From Ferribacterium limneticum (lineage in GTDB: Bacteria > Pseudomonadota > Gammaproteobacteria > Burkholderiales > Rhodocyclaceae): a DNA stretch of 64,000 nt. Both the position numbers and the translations under genes were made by a program. The first letter of the stretch is position 1; each line of letters begins with the position of its first letter. The notes below the pieces were generated by a model. The model was not told the origin of the DNA and did not search any database. It saw only the letters and a list, made by a program, of their open reading frames with translations. The stretch covers positions 3,710,501 through 3,774,500 of the forward strand of contig NZ_CP075189.1 of the NCBI RefSeq assembly GCF_020510565.1. The letters are read 5' to 3'. Positions 44,806 through 53,463 of this stretch are shown here, one piece after another.

Positions 44806-46730
44806 CAGTCGTCTCCATCCGCATCATCGCTGCTCACCGGCGCGTGGTCGCTTTCGGCCCAGCGCCGCGCCTCGAAGGCGGCGTGACGCATGGCGCTGAA
44901 GATCGGAAAGATGATCAGGAAAATCATCACCAGCACGAAATTCGACCAGCCGGCGCTGGCGGTATGGACTTCGACACGATCACGCACGGCGACCGCCTTT
45001 TCCGGCGGCATGTCCGGATCGAGCGTCAGGTAATAGGTGCCGGCCGGGATATTCAGGAAGACGATTTCGTCATCCCGACTGCCCTCACTCCACGCGCCAT
45101 CGTCGTAGCCGCTGTAGTACGACACCTCCCGAGCCGCTGGCCACGCCGCGCCAGTCGCCTTGTTGACCAGCATCATGTCGAGACCAATCCAGTTGTTGTT
45201 GAGTGAGGTCTGGTTTTTCACAGCAATCTTGCGCGGCTTGCCGGTGATCTCGAATTCGCGGGTCTGCACCTCATCGCTGCGCAAGGGCTCGAAGGTGAAA
45301 TCCTGGCGCAGCAGCAATTTGCCGCTGGAAATGAAGATGAAGAAAGCCTGAACCAGAATAGCGGCCAGCGCCAACTTCCAGAACAGCCCCCAAATCCGCC
45401 GATTCGTCTCGCCCCAAGAATTCGGTTGGTTGGCGAAAACGCCAGTCGGCTCGGGCAAATCTGCTTTCAGCTTGAAAGCCTCGGCAATCACTTGCGGCTC
45501 GACGTAGAAGCCCTGCGACCAGCTCAGATCGTTGCCCGTCGACTCGCTCGACAGCATGAGCGGCGGCGCCACGTAATCGACGACGCGATTGGTTTCACCG
45601 CGCCGGACCCGCCACGTAAACTCGCCGGCCACCTGCACGACCTCCGCCGCCTGCGTGGTCGAGAAATGCTTGAAAGCCTGCCCGCCAAAGAGAACGTTCT
45701 CGACCTCGACAATGCCGCCAGCCGGCGGCTTGCACAGCACATCGACGACATTCCAGTGGCCGTTGTATTCGGTCAGCCAGCGGTAGGTGCCTTGCTCGCC
45801 AGCCAGCAGGTATTCGCTCCAGTGGTAAGCCAGGCCGTCAACCACGCAGCGTTTGACGAGAAAGCCGATGACTTCGACCGGCTTGCCCTCAAGCCGTCCC
45901 TTGCTGCCGAGCGGCAGGCGCGGCGTGTATTTCTCGTCGCGCATGCCGAGCGACTTCGAGAGAACCTTGTAGCTCTCATCGGCCGTATCGACCACCGCGC
46001 CACAGGAAGCGCAGCCGACCGCGAGAATTTCCCGCGAGCGGGCCGCCATCGGCGAGCCGCAAGCCGGGCAGCGAAAAACGCGGGCCGCGACCGTCTTGGT
46101 CGGCACGGCCATGCCGTCGCGCAAGTTGGCCATTTTCAGCGACGTGAAGTCGACCGCCTCGCCAACGAACAACAGCGGCGGCGTCTCCGAATAATCGAGC
46201 GTGGCGAAATTGGCCTGATTTCTCAGGTCGACCGCAGCAACCGGATAGCCCGCGCCGACCTTGAACGGCAGCTCTCCCTGGCCGGCGACGCACTCGGCGT
46301 TTTCGATGTTGCTGACCGTCCACGTCTGGCTGGCCAGCACGAAGCGCTGGCCGATCTTGAGGGCGTCGAATTGCGGCAGCACCTCGGGCACGAACTGCGC
46401 AAATGTGAGTACGTACTCACCGCCAGCCTCCGACAGCCAGCCGGTTCGCATGTCGTCGAAGAGCAGGTTCCACTCGTTCCAGATGCCCTGGCTGTACTTG
46501 ATCTGGATGCGCCCGATCAGGGCAAAATGGACGCCCTTGTAGCTACCTTCCGCCCCCAGTTGCAGCGGCGAACGGTCCTCGACCAGCGCCGCCATCTTGC
46601 CGATGTCTTCGAGATTCTGGTCGTGACGAACCAGCGTGCTCTGGCAGTATTCGCAGACGGCAAAGACCGAGGACGCCGATTTGAAGACAACCGGCGCCCC
46701 GCAGGAAGGGCAGTGGGCAGTGACAGCCAC
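44805..46730 (-). CDS. DUF4178 protein with zinc ribbons
   Basis: 641 residues. Two zinc ribbons, CPSCGAPVVF with CEYCQSTL at the N-terminus and CPACGSPM with GCASCGAV near residue 225, flank a first DUF4178-like unit (LGAEGSYKGVHFALIGRIQIK). A second unit follows (GRLEGKPVEVIGFLVKRCVV, YHWSEYLLAGEQGTYRWL). Two membrane segments (~460-480 and ~590-610) enclose an extracytoplasmic part. The start is a GTG at 46730. It belongs to a DUF350-SPFH-DUF4178 operon, which comparative work has linked to membrane stress; biochemical function is unknown. Confidence 0.8.
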   Translation of the reverse strand: MAVTAHCPSCGAPVVFKSASSVFAVCEYCQSTLVRHDQNLEDIGKMAALVEDRSPLQLGAEGSYKGVHFALIGRIQIKYSQGIWNEWNLLFDDMRTGWLSEAGGEYVLTFAQFVPEVLPQFDALKIGQRFVLASQTWTVSNIENAECVAGQGELPFKVGAGYPVAAVDLRNQANFATLDYSETPPLLFVGEAVDFTSLKMANLRDGMAVPTKTVAARVFRCPACGSPMAARSREILAVGCASCGAVVDTADESYKVLSKSLGMRDEKYTPRLPLGSKGRLEGKPVEVIGFLVKRCVVDGLAYHWSEYLLAGEQGTYRWLTEYNGHWNVVDVLCKPPAGGIVEVENVLFGGQAFKHFSTTQAAEVVQVAGEFTWRVRRGETNRVVDYVAPPLMLSSESTGNDLSWSQGFYVEPQVIAEAFKLKADLPEPTGVFANQPNSWGETNRRIWGLFWKLALAAILVQAFFIFISSGKLLLRQDFTFEPLRSDEVQTREFEITGKPRKIAVKNQTSLNNNWIGLDMMLVNKATGAAWPAAREVSYYSGYDDGAWSEGSRDDEIVFLNIPAGTYYLTLDPDMPPEKAVAVRDRVEVHTASAGWSNFVLVMIFLIIFPIFSAMRHAAFEARRWAESDHAPVSSDDADGDD

Positions 46731-46757
46731 GTTGCTACGGTCAACTCAGTTTTTTGA
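46731..46757 (-). repeat. Possible weak copy H of the dispersed repeat
   Basis: TTGCTACGGTCAAC on the plus strand matches copy D, but the T-rich half is not conserved. It lies between the SPFH and DUF4178 genes, next to the GTG start of the latter. It may be a decayed copy or coincidence. Confidence 0.3.
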
Positions 46758-47754
46758 GCAATTCCGCTTTTTTGGCGTCGAACTCGGCCTGGCTCAGGAT
46801 GCCTTTTTCGACCAGCCCGTGCAGTTTTTCCAGCGTTGCCACGACTTCGTCGGCCGACATCGGCGCTGCTGCGGGGGCTGGCGCCGTCGGCTGCAATGCA
46901 GCGCCCATCGCCTGACCCATGACTTGCCCGAAGCCGACACCGGCCCCCAGGCCAACGCCCATCGCCGCCATGCCGCCTTCGTTCTTCGCGGCATCGGGAA
47001 TGCTATTGGCGACCTGGTACTGCGTGTAGCGCTGCATGTCGCCGATCATGTTCATGCCGATCTTCTGGTCGAGAATCTTCTGCAGCTCTTCGGGTAGCGA
47101 GACGTTCTGGACGACCAGCGAGTCGAGGGCCAGACCGTACTCGGCAAACATCGGTGCGGCCTTGGCCAGCATCGCTTTGCCGAACTCGTCCTGATTGGCC
47201 GCCATGTCGATGAAGGCCACGCCGGATTCGCCGAACAGGTCGGTCAGCCCGGCGACCATGGTGTTGCGCAACTGGCCTTCGAGTTCCTCGCGGGTATAGA
47301 TGTCACGGGTACCGGAAATCTTCTGGTAGAAAACTTTCGGATCGGTCAGGTGATACGAATAGATACCGAAGGCGCGCAGGCGGACGATGCCGAATTCCTT
47401 GTCGCGGATGGTGATCGGGTTGGGCGTACCCCACTTCTGGTCGAGCTGGGTGCGCGTCGAGAAGAAGTAGACGTCGGACTTGAACGGGGATTCGAAGAGC
47501 TTGTCCCAGTTTTTCAGGTAGGTCAGGACCGGGAGCGTCTGCGTCGTCAACTTGACCATGCCCGGGCCGAAGACATCGGCGACCGTACCTTCGTTGACGA
47601 ACAGCGCCATCTGCGAATCGCGCACCGTCAGGCTGGCGCCGTTCTGGATTTCCATCTCGGCCATCGGGAAGCGCCAGGCCAGCGTGCCGTCGCCATCCTC
47701 GGTCCATTGCAGGATGTCGATAAACTGTTTCTTGATGAAGTCCATCAGAGCCAT
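46741..47754 (-). CDS. SPFH/band-7 protein with C-terminal SHOCT domain
   Basis: 337 residues. The SPFH core (~15-235) of the virion-core/YdjI-like type shows LTVRDSQMALFVNEGTVADV, FGPGMVKLTTQTLPVLTYLK and RIRAFGIYSYHL-like RLRAFGIYSYHLTDP. An Ala/Gly-rich linker (MAAMGVGLGAGVGFGQVMGQ) leads to a SHOCT helix pair (LHGLVEKGILSQAEFDAKKA). SPFH proteins form membrane-associated rings or scaffolds. It lies in an operon with DUF350 and DUF4178. Confidence 0.88.
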   Translation of the reverse strand: MALMDFIKKQFIDILQWTEDGDGTLAWRFPMAEMEIQNGASLTVRDSQMALFVNEGTVADVFGPGMVKLTTQTLPVLTYLKNWDKLFESPFKSDVYFFSTRTQLDQKWGTPNPITIRDKEFGIVRLRAFGIYSYHLTDPKVFYQKISGTRDIYTREELEGQLRNTMVAGLTDLFGESGVAFIDMAANQDEFGKAMLAKAAPMFAEYGLALDSLVVQNVSLPEELQKILDQKIGMNMIGDMQRYTQYQVANSIPDAAKNEGGMAAMGVGLGAGVGFGQVMGQAMGAALQPTAPAPAAAPMSADEVVATLEKLHGLVEKGILSQAEFDAKKAELLKKLS

Positions 47755-47772
47755 GGGTTTTCTCCTTGAAGG

Positions 47773-48174
47773 TCAGGCGATGCAGCCGGCGTTGAGGATG
47801 CCGATGCCGAGGGAAAGCGAAGCGAGGAAGATCCCGGAGGCGACCTTGCCCTGCGGAATGTTCAGGTTGATTTGCGGCAGCGCGAAGCGGGCAACGATGT
47901 AGGCCATGAGCTGGACGACACAGGCGACGACGCCCCAGCCGATCATCACGTAAATATTGTGGCTGGCTGCCACCGACACGGCAATCGGCAGCGCGTAACC
48001 GACAATGGCGCCGGCCAGGCTGATCGCCGCGGCGGTGTTGCCCTCACGAATCAGGGCCAGCTCGCTGTAGGGCGTGACGAAGACGTAGAGAACGAGAAAG
48101 ACTGCAAGCAGCCCGATGGCTGTCGCGAAATAGCCGGCAAAGGCCGGCAGGCTGCTAATGACCGGATCGAACAT
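47773..48174 (-). CDS. DUF350 inner-membrane protein
   Basis: 133 residues with four hydrophobic segments, e.g. GYFATAIGLLAVFLVLYVFV and AISLAGAIVGYALPIAVSVA, the second ending in the pattern typical of DUF350 (YjfL-like). The first gene of the operon with SPFH, DUF4178 and the 47-residue protein. Function unknown; associated in genomes with membrane-stress and spermidine-synthase-like genes. Confidence 0.85.
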   Translation of the reverse strand: MFDPVISSLPAFAGYFATAIGLLAVFLVLYVFVTPYSELALIREGNTAAAISLAGAIVGYALPIAVSVAASHNIYVMIGWGVVACVVQLMAYIVARFALPQINLNIPQGKVASGIFLASLSLGIGILNAGCIA

Positions 48175-48231
48175 GGAATCTCCCGGAGGTGGCGCAATGA
48201 CAGCGGATTGTCACCGCTCGCCGGCGTTTGT

Positions 48232-48948
48232 TCAAGCGTCGAACGCCAGGCGGAGCAAACCTTCCAGCGGCAAATTGGCTACCGCCCGCCAGCGGATACC
48301 CAGATGCGGGGCCAGACTGGCTGCATTGCCGCCGGACAGCAGGCAGACCTTGTCGATATTGCCGAGTCGCTGCCAGGCCCGTTCTATGGCCCCGACCTGC
48401 GCCTCGATGCAGCCGGTGACGATGGCGTCGTCGGTGCAGCGCGGATAGTCGGCGTGGCGGCCATCGGCGAATGGCAACGCCGCCGTGTCGGCGGCCAAAG
48501 AACGGCGCATCAGCTCGCCGCCGGGGAGAATCAGGCCGCCGAGGAAATTGCCGTCGGCGTCGAGGGTATCGACGGTCGTCGCCGTTCCCGCCATGACGAC
48601 GATGGCGGCGGTCGGGCTCAGGCCACGGGCGCCGATCAGCGCACACCAGCGGTCGACGCCGAGCTTTTCCGGTTTCAGATAATGGTTGGTGACGCCGCAA
48701 CGCGCAGCTTCCGAGCGCGCCTCAAAAAACACCGGCAGCCATGGCGCAAGTTGCTGACGAATTCGCTCGCCAGCCTCGGAGCCGGCGACATTGGCCAGCA
48801 TGACCTTGGCCGGATGCGGCCAGTCATTGACCAGTCGCTGCAACTGTTCGACCTCGGCGTGGGCGACGGCGCCTTGGGCCAGCCATTGCTTGCCATCATG
48901 GACGCCCCATTTGATGCGGCTATTGCCGCTGTCGAGACAGATAATCAT
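48232..48948 (-). CDS. coaX: Type III pantothenate kinase
   Basis: 238 residues, ASKHA fold. N-terminal phosphate loop IICLDSGNSRIKWGVHDG, then KPEKLGVDRWCALIGARG, the adenosine-side loop AGTATTVDTLDADG, and FLGGLILPGGELMRRSLA. It phosphorylates pantothenate, the first step to coenzyme A, and is the Baf/CoaX form typical of betaproteobacteria. It overlaps birA by 4 bp, the usual birA-coaX pair. Confidence 0.95.
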   Translation of the reverse strand: MIICLDSGNSRIKWGVHDGKQWLAQGAVAHAEVEQLQRLVNDWPHPAKVMLANVAGSEAGERIRQQLAPWLPVFFEARSEAARCGVTNHYLKPEKLGVDRWCALIGARGLSPTAAIVVMAGTATTVDTLDADGNFLGGLILPGGELMRRSLAADTAALPFADGRHADYPRCTDDAIVTGCIEAQVGAIERAWQRLGNIDKVCLLSGGNAASLAPHLGIRWRAVANLPLEGLLRLAFDA

Positions 48949-49736
48949 GCGCGGCGCAGGCTGACGTCGCCGGAAAAAATGCGTTCGATCCCGGCTGCGG
49001 TTTCGAGCAGTAGCGCGCCATCGTCATCGACGCCGAGGCAGCGGCCGCGCTTCAGTTCTTCACCGTCGCCAAGGATTTGCACGGCCTGATCCTGCCAGGC
49101 GTGATAGCTCTGCCATTTCATTTTTAGCCCAAAAAACCGGTTGACCGTGAAAGTGTCGAGCACGGCCGCCAGCTGGCCGAGGATGGCGGCAAATACGTCA
49201 TGGCGATCAATTGGCTGGGGACAAGCCTGACTCAAACCGGCTGCTGGCTGCGGCAGATCGCCCGTCGGCGGCGCAAGATTGAGGCCGATGCCGATAATCG
49301 CCTGCGTGCCACGACGGTCGGACGACAATTCGATCAGAATGCCGGCCAGCTTGGCAAAATCGTCGCCAGAACGTAGCAGCACATCGTTCGGCCATTTCAG
49401 GCAAACGCCATGGGCGCCAAGATTTTCCATGGCCTGGGCGAGACCAACGCCAACGGCCAGCGACAAACCGCTCAGGCTGGCCGCATTACCGGGAAATCGC
49501 CAGAGCAGCGAAAAGGTCAAACTGGATTCGGGCGATGACAACCAGTTCCGCCCTCGCCGCCCGCGCCCGGCACTTTGCCGGTCGGCGACGACGACCGAGC
49601 CGGACGGTGCGCCGCGCTCGGCCCGGCGCATGAGTTCGCTGCTCGTCGAATCGCATTCGTCCAGCGCGTCGACATCAAAGCGGCCGGCCAAACCAGCCAG
49701 CCGCGCTTTCAGCAAGACGGGATCGATCAATGTCAT
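48945..49736 (-). CDS. birA: Biotin-[acetyl-CoA-carboxylase] ligase
   Basis: 263 residues: catalytic and C-terminal domains only, without the DNA-binding repressor domain of E. coli BirA. Biotinyl-AMP motif VVVADRQSAGRGRRGRNWLS, then LKWPNDVLL and KLAGILIELSS, IIGIGLNLAPP. It attaches biotin to the carboxylase carrier protein. Near the start of the C-terminal domain repeat copy E is translated as FTVNRFFGLKMKWQ. The ATG at 49736 is 10 bp from the ntrC stop. Confidence 0.95.
   Translation of the reverse strand: MTLIDPVLLKARLAGLAGRFDVDALDECDSTSSELMRRAERGAPSGSVVVADRQSAGRGRRGRNWLSSPESSLTFSLLWRFPGNAASLSGLSLAVGVGLAQAMENLGAHGVCLKWPNDVLLRSGDDFAKLAGILIELSSDRRGTQAIIGIGLNLAPPTGDLPQPAAGLSQACPQPIDRHDVFAAILGQLAAVLDTFTVNRFFGLKMKWQSYHAWQDQAVQILGDGEELKRGRCLGVDDDGALLLETAAGIERIFSGDVSLRRA
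49112..49150 (+). repeat. Dispersed 40-bp repeat, copy E
   Basis: GCCATTTCATTTTTAGCCC, then an A6 run where other copies have T, then CCGGTTGACCGTGAAAG. It is inside birA and antisense to it. Both outer parts are as in copies B and F. Confidence 0.85.
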
Positions 49737-49746
49737 GCGGCGGATT

Positions 49747-51174
49747 TTACTCCGCCGCGTGCTCCTTGCCGCCATCGATACCGAGTTCGGCGATCTTGCG
49801 GGTGATCGTGTTGCGGCCGATGCCCAGCGCCTGCGCCGCCTCGATCCGCCGGCCGCCAGTATGGGCCAACGCCCGGGCGATCAGGATGCGCTCGAAAACC
49901 TGCGACAGAACGCCGTGGATATCCGGAATCCCGCGTGCCAGCATGCGGTCGGCCTCGCCTTCCAGCGCGCTTTCCCAATCGGTGGACAAAGACACTGGCG
50001 TCGCTTCGCGCAATTCGCCGGGCAGGTCGCTGATATCGACCTGCTGGCCGGGCGCCATGACGGTCAGCCAGTGGCAGAGGTTTTCCAGTTGGCGCACATT
50101 GCCCTGAAAATCGAGGCCGCTCATGTATTTCAAGGCGGATTCGGTCAGTCGCTTGGTTTCGACGCCAAGCTCCCGCGCACTCTTCTGCAGGAAATGGCGG
50201 GTCAGCAAGGGAATGTCTTCGCGACGCTCGCGCAGTGCCGGCAGGCGGATACGGATGACGTTCAGGCGGTGGAACAAATCTTCGCGGAACAGCCCATCCT
50301 TGACCCGCGTGTCGAGGTTCTGGTGCGTCGCCGCAATGACCCGCACGTTGGCCTTGATCGGCGAATGACCGCCGACGCGGTAGAAATGCCCGTCGGACAA
50401 GACGCGCAGCAGGCGGGTTTGCAACTCGGCCGGCATGTCGCCGATTTCATCGAGAAACAGCGTGCCGCTCTCGGCCTGCTCGAAACGGCCACGCCGCTGG
50501 GCCTGGGCGCCAGTAAAAGCACCGCGCTCATGGCCGAACAGTTCGGACTCGAGCAAATCCTTGGGAATCGCCGCGGTGTTGATGGCGATGAACGGTTTGT
50601 CGGCGCGCGGACTATGGCGATGCAGGGCGCGCGCCACCAGTTCCTTGCCCGAACCGGACTCGCCGGTAATGAGCACCGTCGCGTGCGACAGGGCCAGCCG
50701 GCCGATGGCGCGGAAGACTTCCTGCATGGCAGGCGCCTGACCGAGAATCTCCGGAACCAGCCCTTCTTCCTCAGCCGCACCACTTTGGTGCATCGATTCA
50801 TCAATGGCGCGGCGAATCAGCTCGACTGCCTGATCGACGTCGAAGGGTTTAGGCAGGTATTCGAAGGCGCCCCCCTGGAAGGCAGCAACCGCGCTTTCCA
50901 GATCGGAGTAAGCGGTCATGATGATGACCGGCACCGACGGAAAACGGGTTTTCACCTCCTGCAGCAGCTCCAGCCCCGATTGGCCGGGCATGCGGATATC
51001 GGACATCAGCACTTGCGGCGGTTCGATGCCTTGTTCGAGCTGCGAAATGGCCTCGCTGGCCGAGGCAAAACTCTTGAACGGGATACCTTCGCGGGACAGG
51101 GTTTTTTCCAGCACCCAGCGAATGGAGCGATCGTCGTCTACGACCCAGACCGGTTTCATATTTTGTTGGCTCAT
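49747..51174 (-). CDS. ntrC: Nitrogen regulation response regulator NtrC
   Basis: 475 residues. Receiver (~8-120) with Asp in QVLMSDIRMPGQSG; sigma-54 activator AAA domain (~145-385) with Walker A ITGESGSGKELVAR, the sigma-54 contact loop GAFTGAQ and FLDEIGDM; Fis-type helix-turn-helix at the C-terminus (RIEAAQALGIGRNTITRKI). It activates nitrogen-limitation promoters when phosphorylated by NtrB, whose gene is 34 bp upstream. A likely target in this window is glnA. Confidence 0.97.
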   Translation of the reverse strand: MSQQNMKPVWVVDDDRSIRWVLEKTLSREGIPFKSFASASEAISQLEQGIEPPQVLMSDIRMPGQSGLELLQEVKTRFPSVPVIIMTAYSDLESAVAAFQGGAFEYLPKPFDVDQAVELIRRAIDESMHQSGAAEEEGLVPEILGQAPAMQEVFRAIGRLALSHATVLITGESGSGKELVARALHRHSPRADKPFIAINTAAIPKDLLESELFGHERGAFTGAQAQRRGRFEQAESGTLFLDEIGDMPAELQTRLLRVLSDGHFYRVGGHSPIKANVRVIAATHQNLDTRVKDGLFREDLFHRLNVIRIRLPALRERREDIPLLTRHFLQKSARELGVETKRLTESALKYMSGLDFQGNVRQLENLCHWLTVMAPGQQVDISDLPGELREATPVSLSTDWESALEGEADRMLARGIPDIHGVLSQVFERILIARALAHTGGRRIEAAQALGIGRNTITRKIAELGIDGGKEHAAE

Positions 51175-51208
51175 TATGTGTTCAGAATGGCCTTGATAGA
51201 AGCAAGAC

Positions 51209-52270
51209 TCAAGCCTGCTCTACCGGCAAATTGAGCGTGAAGACCGTGTGGCCGGGCCGGCTGACGCAATTGATCGTGCCGTGATGGTGCTGGATGAAAT
51301 TCTGGGCGATGGTCAGCCCCAGACCGCTCCCTCCTTCGCGCCCCGAGACCAGCGGGTAGAACATGCGCTCGCGAATTTCGTCGGAGATGCCCGGGCCGTT
51401 GTCGATAACCTTGATTTCCATGGCCAGGCGATAGCGTTTCTTGGCCAGGGTCACCTGGCGCAGGGAGCGCGTGCGGAGAACGATCTCACCTTCGCCGCCC
51501 ATGGCCTGCGCCGCATTGCGGGCAATATTGAGGACCGCCTGGATCAACTGCTCACGATCACCGACCAGTTCAGGCAGGCTCGTGTCGTAATCGCGACGAA
51601 CGCTCAGCGAACCAGGAAACTCGGCGGTCAGCAGGCTGCGCACCCGCTCGAGAATTTCGTGGATATTAACCGTCGTCGGCAACATCGCCCGATGCGGGGT
51701 CAGCAAGCGCTGCATCAGGTCCTGCAGACGATCCGCCTCCTTGATGATGACCTGCGTGTATTCCTTGAGCGAGGGATTGGCCAGTTCGTGCTCAAGCAAC
51801 TGGGCAGCGCCCCGAATACCGCCGAGCGGATTCTTGATTTCGTGGGCCAGATTGCGGATCAACTCACGACTGACTTGCTGCTGCTCGATCAGGCGCTCTT
51901 CTCGCGTCGCCGTCAGATGATGCTGAATCGGCTGCAGTTCAAGCAGCAGGCGGACGCCGGGCGCGATATCCGGGCGTAGCGGCGTCACCGTGCAGTTGAT
52001 GTTGAGGGCTTCGCCATCGCTGAGTTTCAACTCGACATTCTGGCCGGTGTAGCCCCAGTTGTTGTTCAAGCCATTATCAAGCGCCGACTGCAAGCTCGCC
52101 GAGCAGGTGCAGATGGTCGTCAGCGTCTTGCCGACCACGGCACGACTACTTACGGCCAGCAGGTTTTCGCCGGCCGCGTTGATATAGCGGATGGCCAGTG
52201 CGTCATCAAGCAGAAGCACCGCAGAAGCCAGCAGATCAAGGCCGGCAAAGGAAGAATGTGTAACGTTCAT
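51209..52270 (-). CDS. ntrB: Nitrogen regulation histidine kinase NtrB
   Basis: 353 residues, cytoplasmic. A PAS sensor (~10-115) is followed by the kinase core: H-box RNLAHEIKNPLGGIRGAAQL, N box LNIARNAAQAM, DNGPGI and GGSGLGLTIAQNFI. It phosphorylates and dephosphorylates NtrC under control of PII. The start MNVTHSSFAGLD at 52270 is chosen; an ATG three codons upstream is possible. Confidence 0.95.
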   Translation of the reverse strand: MNVTHSSFAGLDLLASAVLLLDDALAIRYINAAGENLLAVSSRAVVGKTLTTICTCSASLQSALDNGLNNNWGYTGQNVELKLSDGEALNINCTVTPLRPDIAPGVRLLLELQPIQHHLTATREERLIEQQQVSRELIRNLAHEIKNPLGGIRGAAQLLEHELANPSLKEYTQVIIKEADRLQDLMQRLLTPHRAMLPTTVNIHEILERVRSLLTAEFPGSLSVRRDYDTSLPELVGDREQLIQAVLNIARNAAQAMGGEGEIVLRTRSLRQVTLAKKRYRLAMEIKVIDNGPGISDEIRERMFYPLVSGREGGSGLGLTIAQNFIQHHHGTINCVSRPGHTVFTLNLPVEQA

Positions 52271-52303
52271 GCCCGCCATTGTAGCGATTCGACACCCCCT
52301 ACT

Positions 52304-52343
52304 GATGATAACTTGCGTTACTGACCAATCGTTCATTATCATC
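52304..52343. promoter_or_regulatory. Possible promoter with flanking 8-bp inverted repeat
   Basis: Arms GATGATAA (52304-52311) and TTATCATC (52336-52343), 24 bp apart, span a candidate -35 TTGCGT and -10 TATCAT with 18-bp spacing, reading towards the efflux genes. No regulator gene is adjacent. Confidence 0.35.
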
Positions 52344-52371
52344 CGGATCACTGTCCACCGGACCTCCCAAT

Positions 52372-53460
52372 ATGATCAAGACCGCTCCCCGTGTTGCCGC
52401 CTTACTGGTAACTGCAGCTACCGTTCTCGCCGGCTGTCAGGCTGGCGACAGCACGCCACCGGCACCCCGCACCGTGCTGGTCCAGGCCGCAGCCAGTGCG
52501 CCGCTGAACGGCAGCGTCTATACCGGCGAAATCCGCGCCCGGCATGAGGTCGATCTGGCTTTCCGTGTCGGCGGCAAAATCGCCGCCCGTCTCGTCGATG
52601 CCGGCGCCGAAATCAAGGCCGGCCAGCCGCTGGCCCGCCTCGACCCGGCCGATCTCGAACTGGCCGCTGCAGCCGCCCGCGCCCAACTGGCTGCCGCCGA
52701 AAGCGAGCACGCCACGGCTCGCGCCGAGCGCGAACGCTATGCCGGCCTGGCCGCCAAAAAATTCGTCAGCCAGGCTGCCTTCGACGCCAAGGACAATGCC
52801 TACAACAGCGCCCAGGCCCGTCTTGAGCAGGCCCGCGCACAAAGCCGAATCAGCGGCAACCAGAGCAGCTATGGCACCTTGAGCAGTGAATTTCCGGCCA
52901 TCGTCACGGCCGTTCTCGTCGATGCCGGTCAGGTTGTAACCACCGGCCAGGCCGTGATGCGCGTCGCCCGCCCGGAGGAAAAGGAAGTCGCCATTGCCAT
53001 TCCCGAAAGCCGTTTGGCTGAACTGAAAGCCGCCAAAAACCTCGCCGTCAGCCTGTGGGCCGCCCCCAAAATCATCTTGCGCGGCGAACTGCGCGAGCTG
53101 TCGCCCGCCGCCGATCCGGCAACCCGCACCTACGCGGCGCGTATTCGCATTCGCAATCCGCCACCCGAGGTTCGCCTTGGCATGACGGCCCGCGTCGCCC
53201 TTGATGGCGCAGTCGATAGCACGCTTATCGTCCCGTTGAGTGCCGTGATCGATAGCGGGCAAGGTCCGCTGGTCCGCGTCGTCAAGGATGGCAAGGTTGC
53301 CACCCACCCGGTCAAGGTTGCCCGCTTCCGCGAAGATGGCGTCGAGTTGAGCGGCGGACTGGCTGCCGGCGAACTGGTCATCATCAGCGGCGCCGGCAAG
53401 CTGGTCGACGGTCAGGAAGTTCAGGCCAAGGCGGCCACGACGCCGGATCGGCAGCGCTAA
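52372..53460 (+). CDS. RND efflux periplasmic adaptor (MFP), lipoprotein
   Basis: 362 residues. Lipoprotein signal VAALLVTAATVLAGC with lipobox LAGC. The membrane-fusion fold is clear: SVYTGEIRARHEVDLAFRVG (barrel-sandwich strand), VDAGAEIKAGQPLARLDP (lipoyl half-motif), a helical hairpin (~90-160), then VDAGQVVTTGQAVMRVA, and VPLSAVIDSGQGPLVRVV. It links the inner-membrane pump to an outer-membrane channel. Operon with the RND pump 3 bp downstream; no TolC-like gene in the window. Confidence 0.93.
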   Translation: MIKTAPRVAALLVTAATVLAGCQAGDSTPPAPRTVLVQAAASAPLNGSVYTGEIRARHEVDLAFRVGGKIAARLVDAGAEIKAGQPLARLDPADLELAAAAARAQLAAAESEHATARAERERYAGLAAKKFVSQAAFDAKDNAYNSAQARLEQARAQSRISGNQSSYGTLSSEFPAIVTAVLVDAGQVVTTGQAVMRVARPEEKEVAIAIPESRLAELKAAKNLAVSLWAAPKIILRGELRELSPAADPATRTYAARIRIRNPPPEVRLGMTARVALDGAVDSTLIVPLSAVIDSGQGPLVRVVKDGKVATHPVKVARFREDGVELSGGLAAGELVIISGAGKLVDGQEVQAKAATTPDRQR

Positions 53461-53463
53461 GCG

